The notes under the pieces are model-generated. The model saw nothing but the letters and a program-made list of their open reading frames with translations. It was not told the DNA's origin and made no database searches. From positions 62,001-126,000 of the forward strand of contig NZ_FYEA01000011.1 in the NCBI RefSeq assembly GCF_900187605.1: DNA of 64,000 nucleotides, in the 5' to 3' direction. Position 1 is the first letter of the stretch, and each line of letters starts with the position of its first letter. This DNA comes from Pseudomonas sp. Irchel 3H7 (GTDB lineage: Bacteria; Pseudomonadota; Gammaproteobacteria; Pseudomonadales; Pseudomonadaceae). Shown piece after piece: positions 62,384 to 64,000 of the stretch. Both the position numbers and the translations under genes were made by a program.

Positions 62384-63817
62384 TTATTCAGCCAGCTTGA
62401 AGGTGATGAAGCTGGCACGGCCTTGACGCAGCACGCGCATCGACACCGAGCGGTTCTTCGGCAGCGCTTTGGCGATCTCACCGAACTCCTTGCTGGAGCC
62501 GATGGCCTGGTTGTTCAGGTGAGTAATCACGTCGCCTGGTTGCAGACCGATCAACGCTGCAGGACCGTCCTGCACTTCCTTGATCACCACACCACCTTTA
62601 AGGTCGTAGGTTTTCTTCTGCTCGGCAGTCAGTTCGCCCACGGCAACACCGAGACGGTTGCTGGTGGTTTCAGCGCCAGACTTTGGCAGTGCATCCAGTT
62701 CTTTGTCTTCGTCCGGGATCGCGCCAACCGTCAGTTCGACGTTCTTGCGCTTGCCTTCACGAATCACTTCCAGATTGGCTTTGGCGCCAGCCTTCAGCGC
62801 GCCGACCAGATGTGGCAGGTCAGCAGACATGACGATCGGCTGGCCGTTCATGCTCAGGATCACGTCACCGACTTGCAGACCGCCCTTGGCTGCCGGGCCG
62901 TCATCCTGAATCTGGGCGACCAGCGCGCCGGCCGGTTTATCCAGACCGAACGACTCGGCGAGATCCTTGTTCACTTCCTGGATGACCACGCCCAGCCAGC
63001 CACGGCTGACCTTGCCACCGCTCTTCAGTTGGTTGGACACATCCATTGCCACGTCGATAGGAATCGCGAACGATACGCCCATGAAGCCGCCCGAACGGGT
63101 GTAGATCTGCGAGTTGATGCCGACCACTTCACCGCTCAGGTTGAACAGCGGACCACCGGAGTTGCCCGGGTTGATCGGCACGTCAGTCTGAATGAACGGC
63201 ACATAGTTTTCGTTCGGCAGACTACGACCGACGGCACTGACGATGCCTTGGGTCACGGTGTGGTCGAAGCCGAACGGCGAACCGATAGCGACGACCCACT
63301 GGCCGGCTTTCAGGTCCTGGGATTTGCCAAGCTTCAATACCGGCAGATCCTTACCTTCGATTTTCAGCAGCGCCACGTCGGAACGTGGGTCGGTGCCGAT
63401 CAGCTTGGCTTTCATTTCGCTGCGGTCGGCGAGGCGGACGAGAATTTCGTCGGCATCGGCAATCACGTGGTTGTTGGTCAGGATGTAGCCATCCGGAGAG
63501 ATAATGAAGCCCGAACCCAGCGACTGCGCTTCACGCTGACGACCACCACCGCCCGGCGAACGCTGTTGAGGCGGCATGCCACGTTCGAAGAACTCGCGCA
63601 GCATCGGCGGCAGGCCTTCCAGATCAGGCATCTGCTGGTTCACTTTGCGATCCGGCAGTTTCTGCGTGGTACTGATGTTCACCACGGCTGGCGACGCTTG
63701 TTCGACCAATTGGGTGAAGTCAGGCAGATCGGCTGCTTGCGCAGCAGGTACAGCCTGACCGAGCAACAGCACGGTGGCGAAAATGGAGAGATAAGATTTC
63801 AAACTTGGTATCGACAT
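62384..63817 (-). CDS. mucD: Periplasmic serine protease MucD (DegP/HtrA family)
   Basis: Protein of 477 residues. Signal peptide 1-29 (ending AQA-A); the protease domain has His117 (LTNNHVIADAD), Asp147 (DPRSDVALLKI) and Ser220 (NPGNSGGPL). Two PDZ domains follow (about 280-365 and 385-475). It removes misfolded envelope proteins, and in Pseudomonas it restrains AlgU-driven alginate production. It normally ends the algU-mucA-mucB operon, whose other genes would lie to the right of the window. The ATG at 63817 has GGGAG 5 bases upstream. A terminator-like hairpin lies in its leader, so it may also have its own promoter. Confidence 0.94.
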   Translation of the reverse strand: MSIPSLKSYLSIFATVLLLGQAVPAAQAADLPDFTQLVEQASPAVVNISTTQKLPDRKVNQQMPDLEGLPPMLREFFERGMPPQQRSPGGGGRQREAQSLGSGFIISPDGYILTNNHVIADADEILVRLADRSEMKAKLIGTDPRSDVALLKIEGKDLPVLKLGKSQDLKAGQWVVAIGSPFGFDHTVTQGIVSAVGRSLPNENYVPFIQTDVPINPGNSGGPLFNLSGEVVGINSQIYTRSGGFMGVSFAIPIDVAMDVSNQLKSGGKVSRGWLGVVIQEVNKDLAESFGLDKPAGALVAQIQDDGPAAKGGLQVGDVILSMNGQPIVMSADLPHLVGALKAGAKANLEVIREGKRKNVELTVGAIPDEDKELDALPKSGAETTSNRLGVAVGELTAEQKKTYDLKGGVVIKEVQDGPAALIGLQPGDVITHLNNQAIGSSKEFGEIAKALPKNRSVSMRVLRQGRASFITFKLAE

Positions 63818-63897
63818 ACAGCTCCCGTTACGACGAGCAGGGTTAAGCGATATGGAGCAAGGAACACCGGAAACCACCGACCGGCATTTTTGTTCCG

Positions 63898-63935
63898 GCA
63901 ACAACAAACAAGGCCAGAGCCGTGAGGCTCTGACC
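63898..63935 (-). terminator. Terminator-like hairpin upstream of mucD
   Basis: Stem CAGAGCC/GGCTCTG (63915-63921, 63926-63932) followed on the minus strand by TTGTTTGTTGTTG. It could end transcripts from genes further right, leaving mucD partly independent, or cause partial read-through. Confidence 0.6.
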
Positions 63936-64000
63936 TATAAAAAATTTTCAGGGTATTTGCAAATGAAAATGCTCAGCAAACATTTCATCTACGTCTCGAC

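Overview
The window is chromosomal DNA of a Pseudomonas, most likely of the fluorescens group. The evidence is the high GC content and three classes of Pseudomonas-type palindromic intergenic repeats. It also carries gene neighbourhoods familiar from that genus (purC, metallo-hydrolase, bamC, dapA // gcvR, bcp; ycgN; ycgL-rnd; mucD). Species cannot be fixed from the sequence alone.

Positions 1 to 39.4 kb are mostly ordinary core and variable-core genes. They include a chemoreceptor cut by the left edge, two DMT exporters, the lipid A hydroxylase lpxO, cysK, a MoxR ATPase/VWA pair, and a 5-oxoprolinase cluster (MFS transporter-pxpA-pxpB-pxpC with a divergent LysR regulator). Further along are an S9 oligopeptidase, a string of small conserved genes, ycgL-rnd, a lipid A phosphoethanolamine transferase, a CynX-type transporter, two more LysR regulators, and an operon for surface glycosylation (GT2, methyltransferase, GtrA flippase, DUF6311 membrane protein).

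Positions 39.65 to 54.2 kb are an accessory island at the 3' end of a tRNA-Ser(CGA) gene. The tRNA 3' end occurs three times (39656, 42408, 54223), each time preceded by a similar hairpin terminator. This suggests two elements in tandem: a decayed one carrying an OafA-type acyltransferase (39.66-42.4 kb), and a more intact one of about 11.8 kb starting with a tyrosine integrase (42.4-54.2 kb). The second carries a promoter plus a strongly folded RNA plus a terminator just after the integrase, a chain of very small genes, an iteron-like AT-rich stretch, a pair of membrane proteins and a serine recombinase. It also has a module that looks like phage defence: a protein with a caspase/CHAT-like His/Cys pair, an XRE regulator, a DUF2971 protein and a HEPN-like protein. 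The island is AT-richer than its surroundings, and I see none of the palindromic repeats in it.

Positions 54.2 to 64 kb return to core genes: tRNA-Ser, purC, a metallo-beta-lactamase-fold hydrolase, bamC and dapA, read leftwards; gcvR and bcp, read rightwards; a PerM/AI-2E permease and a TusA-like protein; a BepA-type periplasmic metalloprotease; and the MucD/DegP protease at the right edge. Several of these (bamC, bepA-like, mucD) serve outer-membrane and envelope quality control.
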